Assembly (NCBI GenBank): GCA_905192745.1
Contig: CAJJLZ010000051.1
Span: 1 to 6,289 of the forward strand
Direction: 5' to 3'
Length of the DNA: 6,289 nt
Source of the DNA: an uncultured Oscillospiraceae bacterium
GTDB taxonomy: Bacteria > Bacillota > Clostridia > Oscillospirales > Acutalibacteraceae
Positions 6,041-6,289 of the stretch are shown in pieces. The translations under genes and the position numbers were made by a program. Each line of letters opens with the position of its first letter. Position 1 is the stretch's first letter. Under the pieces are notes generated by a model. The model saw nothing but the letters and a program-made list of their open reading frames with translations, did not search any database and was not told where the DNA came from.

Positions 6041-6078
6041 AAAACCGGGCCTGCTCACGAAGAGCAGGCCCGGTTTTT
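6041..6078 (+). terminator. Strong intrinsic terminator of the MATE-fhs-transferase operon
   Basis: A perfect 16-bp stem (6041-6056 with 6062-6077) closes a 5-nt ACGAA loop and ends in five T's (6074-6078). It lies 46 nt after the transferase stop codon. The matching A-run on the left arm means it could also work on the minus strand. No other gene lies between it and the right edge. Confidence 0.92.
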
Positions 6079-6120
6079 CACAGTATCAAAGAAGTCGCAT
6101 TGCAAAAATGTTGCACAATA

Positions 6121-6239
6121 AAGTTTTCGTCCACCTTTTTCAAAAGGTGGTGGGGTACCGGGGCAAGGCCCCGATTCGACCTCCGCAGAGGGCGAAATCC
6201 TCTCAAAAGAAGCGCAGGATCGGTGGGGAACCCCCGCCG
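6121..6239. repeat. Hairpin-rich intergenic element (putative dispersed repeat)
   Basis: Four inverted repeats are packed into about 120 bases with no credible gene. They are CCACCTTTT/AAAAGGTGG (6131-6139, 6142-6150), CGGGGC/GCCCCG (6159-6164, 6168-6173), CCTC/GAGG (6180-6183, 6188-6191) and CGGTGGGG/CCCCGCCG (6221-6228, 6232-6239, one G:T pair). GAGG 6188-6191 can alternatively pair with CCTC at 6199-6202. The opening part resembles intergenic repeats I recall from gut Clostridia; that recollection is not verified. It may be a repeat unit, an RNA structure or both. Confidence 0.5.
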
Positions 6240-6252
6240 TGTATAGTACAAT

Positions 6253-6289
6253 GACAAAGGTAACAGATAGAGCAAAGACAAAGGTAACA
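6253..6289. repeat. 24-bp direct repeat running off the right edge
   Basis: The 13-mer GACAAAGGTAACA occurs at 6253-6265 and again at 6277-6289, a period of 24. The intervening bases are GATAGAGCAAA. The window stops at the end of the second copy, so this may be the first one and a half units of a longer tandem array. A 24-bp period is a multiple of three but no gene is evident. It follows the hairpin element directly and may belong to the same mobile or dispersed sequence. Confidence 0.5.

Noticed and set aside
6078..6281. 67-codon open frame on the minus strand at the right edge
   Set aside because: It is built entirely from the hairpin element and the direct repeat, so it is more likely a by-product of a repeat than a gene, though such frames are often annotated as hypothetical proteins.
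6253..6289. CRISPR array
   Set aside because: Only a 13-base identity with an 11-base interval is visible, too short for repeat and spacer, and no cas gene is present.

Overview
The window is about 60% GC and reads as a chromosomal segment of a Gram-positive anaerobe, most likely a Clostridia/Oscillospirales-type gut bacterium. The grounds are a full-length clostridial-type formate-tetrahydrofolate ligase, strong AAGGAGG-like ribosome binding sites, two TTG starts, and a GC-rich intergenic hairpin element of a kind I associate with that group. The assignment is inference; no rRNA or other marker gene is present. Five protein genes fill most of the window in two divergent blocks.

Left block (minus strand): a YhhN/TMEM86-type membrane protein (1195-1848) lies upstream of an inosine/uridine-type nucleoside hydrolase (138-1070). 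The 124-bp gap between them holds a small hairpin and a good LacI-family-like operator directly upstream of the hydrolase ribosome binding site. The hydrolase therefore probably has its own sugar- or nucleoside-responsive control. A terminator hairpin (78-113) follows it. At the extreme left edge an extended -10 promoter and a perfect hairpin point out of the window.

Centre: a 311-bp divergent intergenic region (1849-2159) holds a candidate minus-strand promoter for the YhhN gene, a TTGACA promoter for the right block, and a leader of about 120 nt. The leader contains a terminator-like hairpin 36 nt before the first start codon, so it is a candidate attenuator.

Right block (plus strand): a MATE-family exporter (2160-3584), formate-tetrahydrofolate ligase Fhs (3609-5306) and a Sfp-type 4'-phosphopantetheinyl transferase (5306-5995) are packed with a 24-bp gap and then a 1-base TGATG overlap. 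They end at a perfect 16-bp terminator (6041-6078), so they look like one operon. Fhs makes 10-formyl-THF from formate, ATP and THF. The transferase activates carrier proteins. The exporter's substrate is unknown. Why the three are grouped cannot be read from the window.

Right edge: a gene-free hairpin cluster (about 6121-6239) followed by the start of a 24-bp direct repeat (6253-6289), probably a dispersed intergenic repeat running past the edge. I found no CRISPR array, transposase, phage gene, tRNA or rRNA, and no convincing novel multi-gene system. The most interesting items are the leader ahead of the MATE-fhs-transferase operon, the operon's composition, and active-site substitutions in the transferase and hydrolase.
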